A DNA stretch of 64,000 nt from Osedax frankpressi (GCA_964035775.1 OZ038312.1:15942783-16006782), one strand, 5' to 3'; positions 14,085-57,214 are shown, counted from the first letter of the stretch. Made by a program: numbers and translations. Notes: generated by a model from the letters alone, not told the origin.

Positions 14085-14788
14085 CAAAAATGTCATTAGA
14101 TAGCCTAAAGCTGACTCGTCATGGCGGAATTCTTCCGATGGACCAGTTCTCCTTTCGAAGGCAACATCAGCGGAAGATGGCATCTCACAAGTCCATCCTT
14201 CTGCTGGAAATGCCTCCGATTCAGTCATGCCAGAAGAATTTCCCCCTCTACCTCTCCTATAAGGCCGACCGCTGCCTCTACCTCTCTTACAGCCTCTACC
14301 AATAGCCACAAGTACAGGAGAAGCATGAATCAATGGCTCATCGTCAGATACATCACTGTCGATCTAAAAATATTGTTAATAATATTTGAGAAAAAAATAC
14401 GTGATTATCACGATGAAAATTTAAACTGTTGATACGATATAAATATTTATAATAAAGTACCTCGTAAGAGAGGATACGCTCTTGGACAGGGTCGAAATCA
14501 GAACTCTGGTCTTGATCTACCTATTAGTAATAAGTAAATAAATAAACGTAGTAAGAAAAGGAACAAATATAAATTATAGTTGAAAAAAAAATATTTTTAA
14601 ATTGTAATTCAAATTTCATTTATTATGATATTATACTATATTTTACTTATAATGTTATTGTATTATGATAGTAACATAGTAGTTATAATAAAGTATATAA
14701 AATAAATAATAACCTGGTCCACAATATCATATAATGAGTCATCTGATGACAAATCATGAGGATCTAATAAATCTGAAATATCGTCCAT

Positions 14789-15479
14789 TTTTAAAATTAA
14801 TAATCGAAAATGCCGCCTTTTTTTGTAGCTGCTTTATATAGACATATACGAACTATTTTATTATGTATTAATGCGTTTTAAGCAATATATTTAACTCTTT
14901 CAATTTATAAAATAAGTTTTATGGTGTTATATGTAATTATTTTTATAATTTCATATGTAGAAAAATATTGCTAAAATTATACGGTATATTTTAAAAGATT
15001 TTTATTATTTTTACTTACTAAACATACTTTAAACATACTTTAAACATACTTTTAACGAATATAGGGATTATTTTTTTATACTTCCATCGAACGTTAAATA
15101 ACTTGTATATGTAAATAAACAAACATTAACTGCAAATTTTAAATAAATGTATTATATATTTATACTAAATAGTTGTCTTTATAATACGTAAACTAATAAA
15201 AATAGACTGGATAATTTGTAATTTTTTTTTGTATATAATGTTAATTATATAAATAATATTGTATATAAACATATATGTGTTAATTAATACGATAGAATTA
15301 TCTAATAGATTTGTGATAGGAAATGTAGTAAATGGAATAATTTCTAAATAAATTATAGTAGGTATAAGTGTACTTGGAATAGTTTGAAGCTAGTGTAGTT
15401 TAACAAGAAATTCAACAGCATCTAGGTTGCAATTGCTCCCTCGTACGTGAGTAAAGAGTGATGAGACCTTAACTTTTAA
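14789..15479. other. AT-rich DNA between transposon relics
   Basis: No coding signal; A/T-rich with short direct repeats (AAACATACTTT near 15030). A second piggyBac terminus was looked for here and not seen. Confidence 0.6.
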
Positions 15480-16740
15480 TTTCCCTGCTGTTTAGCCATT
15501 TCCGAACTCTTTATCTTTTATAACTCACGTTTATAATCAAATGTAATGTTATTTCCTTTAAATATAAATCCCTTATTGTATAATCCATTTCTTATACTTT
15601 TCGAAAGATTAGGAGGGTTGTAGAGGGAAAATATTTTCTCGTGTTCATAGGAAATATTGTTCTCCCAGGACATTAAAATATTATAATATCCACGATTATT
15701 GGGTCCTTGATCACAAGTGATAATTTTAGGAATTACCCCATAGTCCTTGACATGTTGAATAGCTAGTTTTAATTTTTCTGCAATTACTAATGAGATCATG
15801 AGTCCTGATGTTAAAAAATATCCGATAGGTTGCTTCCAACTACCTTGAATACTTCTAAACATGAACACAGTTGTGTAACTTGCTATTTTTCTGATCGTTC
15901 ATCGTTATCTATATCTTCATACCCTAAGACACTATCCAATCTTTCTTTATAAGAAATTTCTTTATAGACATCTCGTCAAATGCTATTGCAATTAAGCGAT
16001 AATGTTGATTAACTGTGCTGCTTTTTCTTTTATACCTTCTAAGATATGATTGTGAAAAACTGGTTTTATGTCAATCATCCTGATTGATCGTCGTAATATA
16101 CTAATATCTGGTAGAGGGAAGGTTTTCCTTAATAGACGATAACATTTTGTGAAGAATGCCACAGTGACAATGAAAACATTTTTTCGTTACTAGAATAACG
16201 TTTTAGGATACGTAGTATTGTTTAAGTGTCTATTTAATTATCTAGAAAATCTCTTAGATTCCTTTCAGAAGAGAACTGGGTTTTAGGTTGTTTTTATATT
16301 TGATATTGATAATGGTAATTTAGATTTCATCCTGAATCATTTTGAGTGTAGTTTACGATTTATCGATTGTAAGAGATTAATTGTACGCTGCTGAGAAATT
16401 ATTTACTTATTTTAACTCTTATTTTCTACTTTATAATATTCCTGCCTTAATTGTATTTCTAGAGATTCTTGTTTCATTTGTTGTTTATGTTCTTGATCTT
16501 CAGCAATACGATCCTGTGATAGTTCACCTATGTTGTTCTCAATATAAAAAGATCTCTTAATATACATATGCAAATTTTATTATAAATTATTAATATTTTA
16601 ATGTAAAATAAACCTGCTTGAAGTATTATACATCGTATCTATGAAATGCCGACCACATATTCGTAAATGTCTGAGTGAATGAATACCAGATTCCTTAATT
16701 ATCTTCAATAAGGTTTCATTTCTTGTATTGATAGCTCATT
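15480..16740 (-). pseudogene. P-element/THAP-type transposase relic
   Basis: Minus-strand remains of a P-element family transposase. About 16614-16735 encodes the second half of a THAP zinc finger (..SLRHLRICGRHFID..), ending at a CAG|GTTTAT donor. About 16420-16555 encodes a Gln/Glu-rich coiled-coil piece. About 15880-16150 encodes ..PLPDISILRRSI.. and ..IAIAFDEMSIKK.. (catalytic Asp block). 15518-15868 encodes GSWKQPIGYF, IITCDQGPNNRG and LYNPPNLSKSIRNGL, all hallmarks of the RNase-H-like and GTP-binding insertion parts. The pieces lie in different frames with stops between them, so it is non-functional. No terminal repeats were recognised. Confidence 0.8.
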
Positions 16741-18154
16741 TTTTACAACTATATAATTTTATTAATAGTAAATTATAATTCTTATAGATAAGATGTTTAA
16801 TATTATATGTGTTTTAATAAAATCTATAGATTTTATTACTATAGTATGAACATTTATATTATTATTCATAATAAAAATCACAAAATTAACAATATTTTTA
16901 TTTAAAATATATCATATATCGTTTGAATTAAATAACCAGTTGTATTGCATAATAAATAAAATTTATTATATATGTGATATGTATTATTAGATATATTAAG
17001 TATACTACATAGTATGAAAGTTTATATGAAAGGAATAAGAATAATTAATTATCGAAATTTAAAAATATTTTTATATGAGTCTAACCGTTCTTCTTCTAAG
17101 GGAAATCTGTTATATGAAAATATATCTATATTTTGATAATTATTACAATTAATTACAGAACATTGTAACCCTGTCTTAATGGTTGAATTATTACAGTTTA
17201 ACATACTTTTTTAGGATTGATATACATAATAAATTAAAATATTTGTCATAAAATTTTAAAAATGACCATAATTGCGGATACAAATTTAGCAGTCAATCAA
17301 CTACCAATATTACGAATTCTCATTTTCGGGCGAGTGAAACCTATTGGGCATAGATGACAAAATTGTACGCGACAATAGCCGTTAAAGAATAAACACATAT
17401 TTTTAATATAATTGTTTTAAACAGACTGAAAATTTTTTACCACCACAAGATTATTTAGATATTTGTGATTATATTAGAATAATTTATAGCGTCGATGTTA
17501 ACGTAAGTTTTTCAAGCTATTAAACTTATAATAATATAACAAAAAAGAACAGTTTAGAAAATCCTTAGGATATAAACATTTCATGCACACAGTTAGTAAT
17601 TAATGATTAAACAATGGGATTACCATGGGATACATTACCTTGAGATACATTACCGTGAGAAACATTACCTAGAGATATATTACATAATATATTATTTAAA
17701 GTTGGCGTGTTTTATTAAATGCATAATTTTTATAATGCACCTCCTATCTTATAAACTAGATCATGTATGCATGATCGTTATTATTATGCAGAATCGTTAT
17801 TAATATTTCATAATAATATGTAGACTATTACATGCACTAGTTACCAAATATATCTATAATGGTTATATAATTATAATTATGATAAAATATATTCTATACT
17901 ATTATCCAAGATTACTTTAAATTAATTACTTTTAAGTATCTTGGCTATTATGTAATGTTGATATTTAATACCAATAATTACCATTTTTGAAATAATAAAT
18001 AAATAGATAATCAATGATTTCATAAGCATAGTATTTATTGAGTTAATTATTTTAAATACATCATTGCTATAGTGATAGAGTATGAGTAGTAGCTCGATTC
18101 TAAACTATTCTATAAAACATTATAGAATAGTCTGAAAATTAAGTAAATGTAATT

Positions 18155-18160
18155 TTTATT
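18155..18160 (-). other. Candidate poly(A) signal for PPIP5K
   Basis: AATAAA on the minus strand about 555 nt beyond the PPIP5K stop; another lies at 18342-18347. AATAAA is common by chance in DNA this AT-rich. Confidence 0.2.
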
Positions 18161-18660
18161 TCTTCGAGTGTGGATGTCAATATATGTAAATGAAATTCAG
18201 CTAGAATACGTCATTATTAATGTTAATCCTAACATATTATAAACAAGAGAATTGTGGTGGATATAAAATAGAATATTTCTAATTGTGGATACTTCTGGTG
18301 AATCATTATAATTTGTAAGTGATTCCATAAATTAGATATTATTTATTAGATATATATCTGCAAAGCTAATAAATATGTCAACATAATGGAATTATATATA
18401 TATATATATATATATTACTTATTATAACAATTTGTATAGATTATGTAGTATAATGTATTAAATATTTTATTGGAATAGTAATCGATTAATGAAAACTATA
18501 AATTATGAAATGTAGAGTTGACCACCGTTGCAATGGAATTGATTTCTAAAGGTGAAAATAAATGCGTAGTTTCCATAATAATAAAAGTAAGTATGTCGTT
18601 CGGAGTAAGTATTTGGGTGCTAAAGAATTAGTCTGCAGTTCACATTACATCGAGTGAAAG

Positions 18661-18713
18661 AGTGTCGCTTCTCTTCTCTTCGCTTCTCTTCGCTTCGCTT
18701 CGCTTCACTTCAC
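18661..18713. repeat. Short CTTCG/CTTCT array at the PPIP5K stop
   Basis: About ten copies of a 5-bp unit (CTTCG, CTTCT, CTTCA) lie immediately downstream of the minus-strand stop codon, so they form the start of the 3' UTR. Confidence 0.8.
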
Positions 18714-48663
<29,950 letters not shown>

Positions 48664-48699
48664 TTGTGATCAATCTTAAATCATAAATATCATATTTAC

Positions 48700-48811
48700 A
48701 ATTGTGATATTAAATTGCCTGTTAATATGATACAGAAGTAACAGGAGACTGGTTATCTTGGTATAATTATAGAGTTTACATATATAGTCATACTATCTCA
48801 TTACAAATAAT
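48700..48811. repeat. 112-bp direct duplication, copy 1
   Basis: Begins AATTGTGATATTAAATTGCC and runs to CATTACAAATAATCTAATA. It matches copy 2 at 49370-49482 with only two or three differences, 670 bp apart. No terminal inverted repeats are apparent. Confidence 0.93.
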
Positions 48812-49369
48812 CTAATATATAAATATATATATAAATATCCTATGTATATATTATTAGTTTATTAAATATAATTATTAATACATAGAAAATAGATATAAAT
48901 TTGTAAAATAAATTACTCATATTCTAAACTCAGACTTCAAAATATATTGGTACCACAAGTATGCAATTTATGTCTATTATATTTATAATCTTTTAAACAT
49001 AAATGAATTGGAAAATAATACAAAAACAAATTAAATAATAAATTAAATTATAGCAGTTACTTTTTTACCAACTTTTATCAATTCATATATATCTTCAAAT
49101 TTACTTTAATATATTACACGGATTTAGTTGTAGTTAACAGTTTCAATGTAATTCAACATTACCAAGGTACTCGGTGATTAATGTATTATAATGCAGTTAC
49201 TTGATATATGATTTTAATATTTCAAAATACATATTTATTGTCATTGTTTATATACATACATAATATTATATTAAATAAATTATTATAAATATATTTTTAT
49301 TTTATAATCATTATTTATAAAAGATCACAAAATCTCTATATAATATAAAAAAATACCATTATTATCTTG

Positions 49370-49482
49370 CAATTGTGATATTAAATTGCCTGTTACTATG
49401 ATATAGAAGTAACAGGAGACTGGTTATCTTGGTATAATTATAGAGTTTACATATATAGTCATACTATCTCATTACAAATAAT
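49370..49482. repeat. 112-bp direct duplication, copy 2
   Basis: Second copy of the sequence at 48700-48811, same orientation. Differences include TTACTATGATATAG for TTAATATGATACAG. Confidence 0.93.
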
Positions 49483-51191
49483 CTAATAACAATACATAAG
49501 ATTAATATTACTGACAATCTTATATATATATATATATATATGAATATATATACATATATATACTTCCATTCTTGCTTTAACTTTTATTTTTGATATTTTA
49601 TATGTAGAACTACCATATAAATTGGTTTTCCAAGTAAATCATCAAATGATCATCTCCAATTTTAATGAAAAATTACCAGTATAATTATAAAATAGAAAAA
49701 ATAACATTTTAAAATATTAATTTTTACTTAATTTTAATATTTTACTCTAAAATATATTCAATTTCTCCAATTTCAATTGTAATAATCTGTATACATATAT
49801 ATTTTCATATGTATCATTTTATATATACATATTATTTTATAGTTCAATTATTTTAATATTTCTTCAACCCGTTAAATAAAAGTCAGATATTAATATTTAC
49901 ATAAATGATATTGTTTAATAATAAATATAAGTTTATGTCTTAATTGCACAAATTAAATATTACAAAATTATATTTAATATGCTGCAAAAAATAAAAATAT
50001 TGTTGTATTGAACAACATTTATCAAAATAGTATTTTAATAAGTTAATATCATTATATTTACTGTAATAATTAAAATAGTTGAACTAATTTTAATTAATGT
50101 AACGTTTTCTTAATTCTTACAGGTAAAGTTAACTTTAATAAAAAATAACTTTCTATGCATTTTTATTTATGCAACATGATTAATAATAACCATACACTAT
50201 GAAATTAAATAAGAAATAGTAAATCGCTAATAATATAAATATATTCTTTTGATTATTTTTAACTTTGCATTCATTTTAATCTATATAAATCATTTCTAGT
50301 TCATTATTGATAAAATACTTAAATATTTATAAAAAATAATAATTGATATTATCTTTGAAAGACTGAACTAACAATTATATATAATTTGTCAAATATAATA
50401 TTATAAAATTAATAGGAATATGAAATAAACAAACAATTTTAAAACGTAAACAGAGTGCGGCATATGTTGGAGTATGTTTGGTGTAGAAAACTAGTTAAAA
50501 ATAGAATCTACTCGCTGGTTCACTAAGGGAGCAGTAGCGTATAGGCCTGTTAAATTCAGAGGCCAACAATGTATTGCTTAGAAATGTGAGTTAGATCTAT
50601 AGTGTTTCGACTTGTGAGGTACGCGAAAGAAATCTTTCTCAGAAATCTAACATATGGATGAGTTATATATATACCATATTATGTATATTACGTTATATAG
50701 TTATATTCATTATTACTATTCATTATAAAAACTAATGGAAATCATAATAATAAAACATGTGATTGATAAAAAAAGCAATTTAAAAAACTTATAATTATAA
50801 AAAATATAAAGATATCAATTGTATATATGATGTAGAGATTTGCCTATACTTTGAAAGATCACTTTGTATTAATGTTATACATAATATATATATATATATA
50901 TATATATATAACATTATTATTACATATGAAAAAATCATCAATATAATAAATATGCAATAATCACTTAACTATTATATAAATCACTGATGATCTACTGCTT
51001 TCGTTTCATAATATACGTATATACATATGTATATGAATTGAGATTATAAAGTGAATACAATAACTATAAAGAGTAATTAGGAGAGTATATAGTAAAACGC
51101 CTATATTGTCTGGGAGATTGCAATGGCCAACTCCTTTGATATTAGTTGACAGTGACACATTACTAGTCATTCAGTGAGTTCCATTATAAAG

Positions 51192-51201
51192 TATAAATAG
51201 G
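51192..51201 (+). promoter_or_regulatory. Possible TATA box
   Basis: TATAAATAGG followed about 25-30 nt later by CAGTTCGACTTG, an arrangement like a TATA promoter with an initiator. It lies in a G+C-richer patch, with a small open frame at 51313 beyond it. TATA-like strings are common in this AT-rich DNA, so this is weak. Confidence 0.25.
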
Positions 51202-51312
51202 CGAACGTCAATTACAGTTCGACTTGCTTATGTGAAACACATACCACACGAATTTTAATAGCGCCAAACTAATATTTCATGATGGTAATAATTATGATAA
51301 TTATAATTTTTA

Positions 51313-51516
51313 ATGAAAAGGAACACTAGATGTTCAAAATATAATTCGAAAAGGATACTTATTATATATATTCTATATATTACGGTGTTATATGTAATAT
51401 ATGATAATTATTTAATGAATAATTACATTTTCAATATGATAAATAAGATTTTGATGAACATTGTAAATTATCAAAATTATTCTTCAAATGAATATGAGAT
51501 GGAATATGTATACTGA
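51313..51516 (+). CDS. Small hypothetical frame, 67 residues
   Basis: A frame with a basic start (MKRNTRCSKYNSKR), a hydrophobic stretch (ILIIYILYITVLYVIY) and a polar tail. The arrangement resembles a signal anchor. It lies about 90 nt beyond the possible TATA start, but a short upstream frame beginning ATGATGGTAATA at about 51280 precedes it. Composition is what random AT-rich sequence would give, so coding status is doubtful. Confidence 0.15.
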   Translation: MKRNTRCSKYNSKRILIIYILYITVLYVIYDNYLMNNYIFNMINKILMNIVNYQNYSSNEYEMEYVY

Positions 51517-52084
51517 AATGTACATTATTTTATGTATATAAATTTAATAATAATAAACCTGTTTAAAATTACGTATAAATGATTAAAATATGATTATATT
51601 AAAAATGGACTATAATATTGAAAATTGAAAATATTTATTTATAATATTCTTAATTTGTTAATAGCCAATAGGATATCAAGACAAAGAAAATGTTCGGATT
51701 TTTAAAATAAGCAAATAGAAATTATAAATAAAATAATCCATAGATTTATAATTTCCGGAATATTATAAATATTTTAAATAATCAAAGTAGAATATCTATT
51801 TTTTGCGCATGAAAATTCAATCAAAAAATAAAATAAATTTTTAATAAATAGTCATATTTATCGTATAATATATGTATAATTAAATATAATTACCCGTTAT
51901 CTTGATATAATAGAATAATATAATGCGAAGTAAAATTAAAAGTAATATCGGTGAGAAGTATGTGCTAATATTATCTTACGTCACATTAGATATCTATAAA
52001 GATAACATCAAAGCTAAATTTATCCTATGTAACATACATTGAAAGTGAAGCATATTACTAATAATTTACATTTATAACTAGGGT

Positions 52085-52440
52085 ATACATAAATGTATGG
52101 TTACTTGGTTTACATATACATGGTTACCTAGGTTATATATACATAGTTACCTAGGTTACATACACATAGTTACCTAGGTTACAAATACATGGTTACCTAG
52201 GTTAAATATACATGGTCACTTAGATTACTTATACATGATTATATAATGTACATATACATGGTTACTTAGGTTACATATACATGGTTACCTAGGTTACAAA
52301 TATATGGTTACCTAGGTTACATGTACTTGGTTACATGTACATGGTCACCTAGGTTACATAAACATGGTTACATAGTACACATATGCATGGTTACTTCGGT
52401 TACACATATGGTTACCTAGGTTACATATACATGGTTACTA
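52085..52440. repeat. Minisatellite of about 23-24 bp
   Basis: About 14 diverged copies of GGTTACCTAGGTTACATATA plus CAT. Each unit contains the palindrome CCTAGG. Confidence 0.93.
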
Positions 52441-52597
52441 GAAATGACGGTAGTCATTATTAATGTATTAGATCATTTTTAATATAATAACGTTATATGT
52501 AGCCACATATGTATTAAAAGTTTGTAAAATATAATTGCTATAGATTAAGCCTCAAAGACAAATATAATATTAATATAATTAATATATTAATGACATC

Positions 52598-53014
52598 TTG
52601 GATATTCAAAAAATATATATATTTACATTCATATATACTATGTATAGTTCAAACTGTTACTATTCCTTTATAAACTATTGTAAGATATATCTTATCAATA
52701 TAATGTTATATGTTATAATTATTAATAGTATTGGTTCTAAACTTAAAGATTTCAATAAAAAGCATATGATTATATCTTTACAAATAAAATGGCATTGCAT
52801 AATATACTTTCATAAAAATGTATGCGATAGATTAAAACGAAATAATTTATATAGATGTTGTATAAAGTTGAAATTGGTAATTACGAATAACCATAGATTT
52901 GGATCAGGGTTATTCCAAATTATTGCTAATAACCCTGCTAATAACAATTGTTTAAAGGATTTAATAAATGGATTTCATTGGATATTTAGAGTTAGCTACA
53001 TGTATTATGCATAA
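52598..53014 (+). CDS. Orphan open frame, 138 residues
   Basis: The longest non-repetitive open frame in the intergenic region. It is Ile/Tyr/Asn/Lys-rich at the start. The second half is more complex, with Cys, Trp and His residues (CRLKRNNLY-like stretch, HRFGSGLFQIIANNPANNNC, GFHWIFRVSYMY). I recognise no family. In DNA this AT-rich a stop-free run of 139 codons is unusual but possible by chance; it could also be a relic. Confidence 0.25.
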   Translation: MDIQKIYIFTFIYTMYSSNCYYSFINYCKIYLINIMLYVIIINSIGSKLKDFNKKHMIISLQIKWHCIIYFHKNVCDRLKRNNLYRCCIKLKLVITNNHRFGSGLFQIIANNPANNNCLKDLINGFHWIFRVSYMYYA

Positions 53015-53362
53015 ATCATAATAATAATATATTTATATTTATATATTGTTAGAGCAAACACTATAATAACTTTAAAAAGAATATGCATTAAAATCTCTAT
53101 TTTAATTATTATATATACATTGTATTTATAATATGCTTGACATACATTATGAAATTTTACAATAGTTAAAAAATGTATGACGTTCTAATTTTCAAAATTA
53201 AATTTTAACAAATAAAGTCTAAATACATAAACTAAAACTATAGAATTGTACATCAATATTCCTGAAGGTTAGTGTGTATTATTTATTCATTTAATTCTTT
53301 ATTATAGATTTAGCAAAATAGTTAATAACATATATTTTAATAATTAATTATCTATGTCTATA

Positions 53363-53423
<61 letters not shown>

Positions 53424-53861
53424 ATTTATATAATATAAATAAGTATAATCTTTTAATAATATAGTTCGTGAATCTCATTAACTTGTAAAAACTTTTTGAA
53501 CTATCTCAAATATAAAAATAATATAAAAAGCAGAAATACAACCTCTATATAATATGTTTTTACTTAATTGTCTAACATATAAGGGTCCCACCTTACTCGA
53601 CTATCTACAGGCTACCAGATACATTGACACACCCCGATCATATATAAATCACAAAAACGTATTATTTTAGACACGATATATCAGTATCACTAGTTTAATA
53701 TAACCACAACATCGTAAATAAGATTATTTTCTAACCTAAATCACACAATTAATATGGAAAGCAAGTCAATAATCAGAAAATATAATTATCATAGCCACAT
53801 ATACAATATACAAAATATATGATAAAATATACTCCATAATACGACATAAGCACGATAACTC

Positions 53862-53914
<53 letters not shown>

Positions 53915-54901
53915 TCAAAATAATACTTTATAAAAACTAATGTGAATGTATATTGAGATGTTATTTAATTATAAATTGAATAACATTCAACTAAAATAAT
54001 TTCATTCTATTTTTCCGCGGTTTTAAATCGGTTCCTGGTTAGTATCGATGATATTAAACAAAACTACAATACGTACTCTGAACATATCCCCTTTCAATGC
54101 GATGACTTCAATACAGGATAATAAGAAGTTACAAGACTCCACTTTACACCAATATACATTATATTCGCAACTGACTATAATATATCATAATATATATAGT
54201 CTATACTTTTACTTTATAAATGATGGATGAAGCATGAAGAATCATCATCGATGATCATCTAATAATGTATATAATTATATATTCTATTTATTGATTTTTC
54301 AGTAGAAGGTTATCTTTAGATATGATTTCGGATATTAATCTGCAGCTATTAAATAATAAGTAGATTATATATAGAATATAAGAGAAATATAAAGAATACC
54401 AAATTCGGAAATTTCTTAGTATAACTAAAAATATACTTAATTATCTATTTTAATCTCCAAGATTACCTAAATCTTGGGTAATCTTGGGAAATCTTATATT
54501 ATATTTAAACTAATTATATATAGTCTTTTAGTAAATTAATAGTTATTGTAGTAAAATCACATTATAAAATGTTGGATAAATAATTAAAATAATGAAAAAT
54601 GCTAAGCAAATTGTAGGGTTAAAATGCAATATCTTGGGAAGCAATGGGTTCAGTGATTAAGTGGGAATATAACAATAAGCTGTCCATTATATAAAGATTT
54701 CAATTACTGTCGAATTTGTATAAACCATTGATTTGATAAACACAATAAGCTTTATACACTTTGTAGACCACGTCCATTTAATGAAAAGATTCACTGCTAT
54801 ATTAGAACAAATATCCCAAGTAAATGTGAAATATTAATATCTAAGTATATTGAAAATAATAAATAACTTGGGATATCTTTACATAAAACTCATTGAGTTT
54901 T

Positions 54902-54947
54902 ATTCTAGAGTAGCTAGAGAAGGATTCTTCTCTAGCTACTCTAGAAT
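54902..54947. repeat. Perfect 21-bp hairpin
   Basis: ATTCTAGAGTAGCTAGAGAA plus G is followed by the 4-nt loop GATT and then its exact reverse complement. There are no mismatches over 21 base pairs. No gene lies nearby. Confidence 0.97.
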
Positions 54948-55106
54948 ATATACATGATATAGCCATTACTTCTAATGTTGATATTAAAGCTCATTACTAT
55001 AATATGCATATCATATTATATAAATAGCATTCCCTCCATCCCCCTTCCCTCATCCTGATGATATTAAATATATATATAGTTAGTTTTGAAAACAGTATTA
55101 TCTAAA

Positions 55107-55144
<38 letters not shown>

Positions 55145-56406
55145 ATTATCGAGTACACCACTATATTAAGAATTCTAGTGTATAACAATGTCTCCCTTAG
55201 ATTTAAGCTTGACTCTAAATGAGGTCACGATATACCCTAATGCATTATGTGTAATTCCGATATCGTAGATTGGAAATTTAATTAGCAAAATATGTAACAT
55301 ATGATATAATATAACACCCGAGAAGTAATGGGAGGTTACGAGGATATATTTTCCTAATTCATCGGATCTTTTAAAAGGCCATACATTATCTTAATTATTT
55401 GTATTCGTGTTTTAAATATATATAACATTTTATCTTAAAATCTAAGAATACCTTGGTAAAAACTAGTTTTACAGTTGTACAATATTTTAATCGTTTTATA
55501 ATTCATATTCATAGATAATATGAATATGTCATATTTCCATTGTGTCTATAATATATTACATATTTATACTCAATATTACTGTAATCTTGATTTTTATAGA
55601 GTTGTATGCATCCCCGAGAAGTAAAGCATAATGTTGCAGTTAGATTATAAAATATACAGGTAGATTAGAAGACTTTATTCATTTTATAATTTAAGGTAAC
55701 ACCCACATATTTAGTAAACCACATGAACAAAGTAAATATAGTTGATTGGCCATTATTGAAATCCATATCGCATGAGTTGAATTCAACCAATCAGATTTAC
55801 ATTGTTGTTATGATTTGTTATATTAAATATATTTAAGAACTATATTTTTATTATATCAATTAATACATATATTAATTGATATATTTTTTATTTATATCAA
55901 TTTACATTTAATTATAAAGTTAATTATACCCTTGATCTACGATACCACTTTCATTTATTTGTTTTTAAATACATATATATTGAAATAGACTAAAATGATA
56001 TACATGATTTTATAAATTGACATTTTATCAAATATTGCCTTCCACTATTTATTATTATTTCTTATGTGTAAATAGAAGAAGTCATACAAACGATGGGTTA
56101 GTGCTAATTTAAATGTAGTGTAATGTATAGCCTCAATTATATAACCATCCATATAAATTCAAGAATTACAATTTCTATTATAATGATATACCGGCAAATT
56201 TCAAATTCAATTTAATTCTAAATAAATTACCTTTATTATGTAATTTCTATGCATTACATTTTTTCTTACAAGATAAATTTACTTAGTTATTATAATAATT
56301 AATATTAATTGTTTGGTTTAACTATATAACATTAACATCGATGTTAATGCAATTGAAACCCCCTGTAATAAATGTATTTAAATAAAATATATCGATACAT
56401 ACTTAT

Positions 56407-56455
<49 letters not shown>

Positions 56456-56599
56456 TAATACCTTGATATATATCAAAATAATAATATTTTTCTAAAATTA
56501 ATAATCTTCATTCTAATTTTCTATAATAATAAATCAATAATATATGTATGGGTGTATAAACCCACATTCCTATATTTACCTATATTATATATATATATG

Positions 56600-56662
<63 letters not shown>

Positions 56663-57214
56663 TATGTAGTCTATAATATTATTATATATTTTGTAACACA
56701 CACATTTTAATACTGTTTGTAAACGAAAGAAAATTAATCATCAACTATTATCCTAGAGAACTTTTAGCTGAGTTTATCAATAATAATATATTATAGAATG
56801 TTTTGAGCTATTTTGAAATGGAAATTGATTACTTAAGTTATTGTATTATATTTATTTTGAATTTATCATAAATTGAATCATAAATTGAATCATAAATTTA
56901 TCATAAATCATATCATAAATTGTTACACTGTTACTATGAAAATTGAGTAAAATAATTTTAAAGAATTTATTTATCTAAATTAAATATATAATACATAATT
57001 ATAATAATACATAATACATAACACACAAATTATATATTCTTATCAATTAAAGTGAACAATATATATATTTAAAATATTTTGTTAAATCCATTTATCAATT
57101 ATTAATTTTAACATCTATAGTCCATATAATACTATATCATTTATTATCGGAACATTTGATATGGGTATTAATCTTTAAAAAATATAAACACACATTCATA
57201 TAATTAGGTTGCTA

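Larger units (their letters stand above)
12413..14788 (-). pseudogene. piggyBac transposase relic, spliced
   Basis: Decayed cut-and-paste transposase (DDE_Tnp_1_7 family). In order on the minus strand: an acidic N-terminus starting MDDISDLLDP at 14788 (exon 14714-14788), a second short exon 14461-14520, and an Arg/Gly-rich exon from 14363. Then come the blocks around SNYWSNDAEL (13605-13868), LSIDEGMI (first catalytic Asp), YTENFYTS (second catalytic position, here Glu where Asp is usual) and VVDYNKYK. GVDKFDQLRNYYSS and KKWWKVLF follow (12560-12931), and a Cys-rich C-terminus (CLYC, CLKC, CRYS, CF..YH) ends at TAA 12413. The copy is dead: the VRPF block has two in-frame stops, the frame shifts near a run of G at about 12839 and again near 13690, and a 25-bp minisatellite interrupts it. 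Confidence 0.9.
16741..18713. other. AT-rich intergenic DNA with a possible zinc-finger scrap
   Basis: Mostly featureless. Around 17300-17390 on the minus strand a short open stretch reads CRVQFCHLCP and has higher G+C. It could be a relic of a THAP N-terminus, but this is weak. A TA repeat lies at about 18397-18416. Confidence 0.4.

Noticed and set aside
17340-17360. Second piggyBac terminus (TTAACGGCTATTGTCGCG on the minus strand)
   Set aside because: Only about 12 of 19 positions agree with the 11234 end, and the P-element relic would have to lie inside; not convincing.
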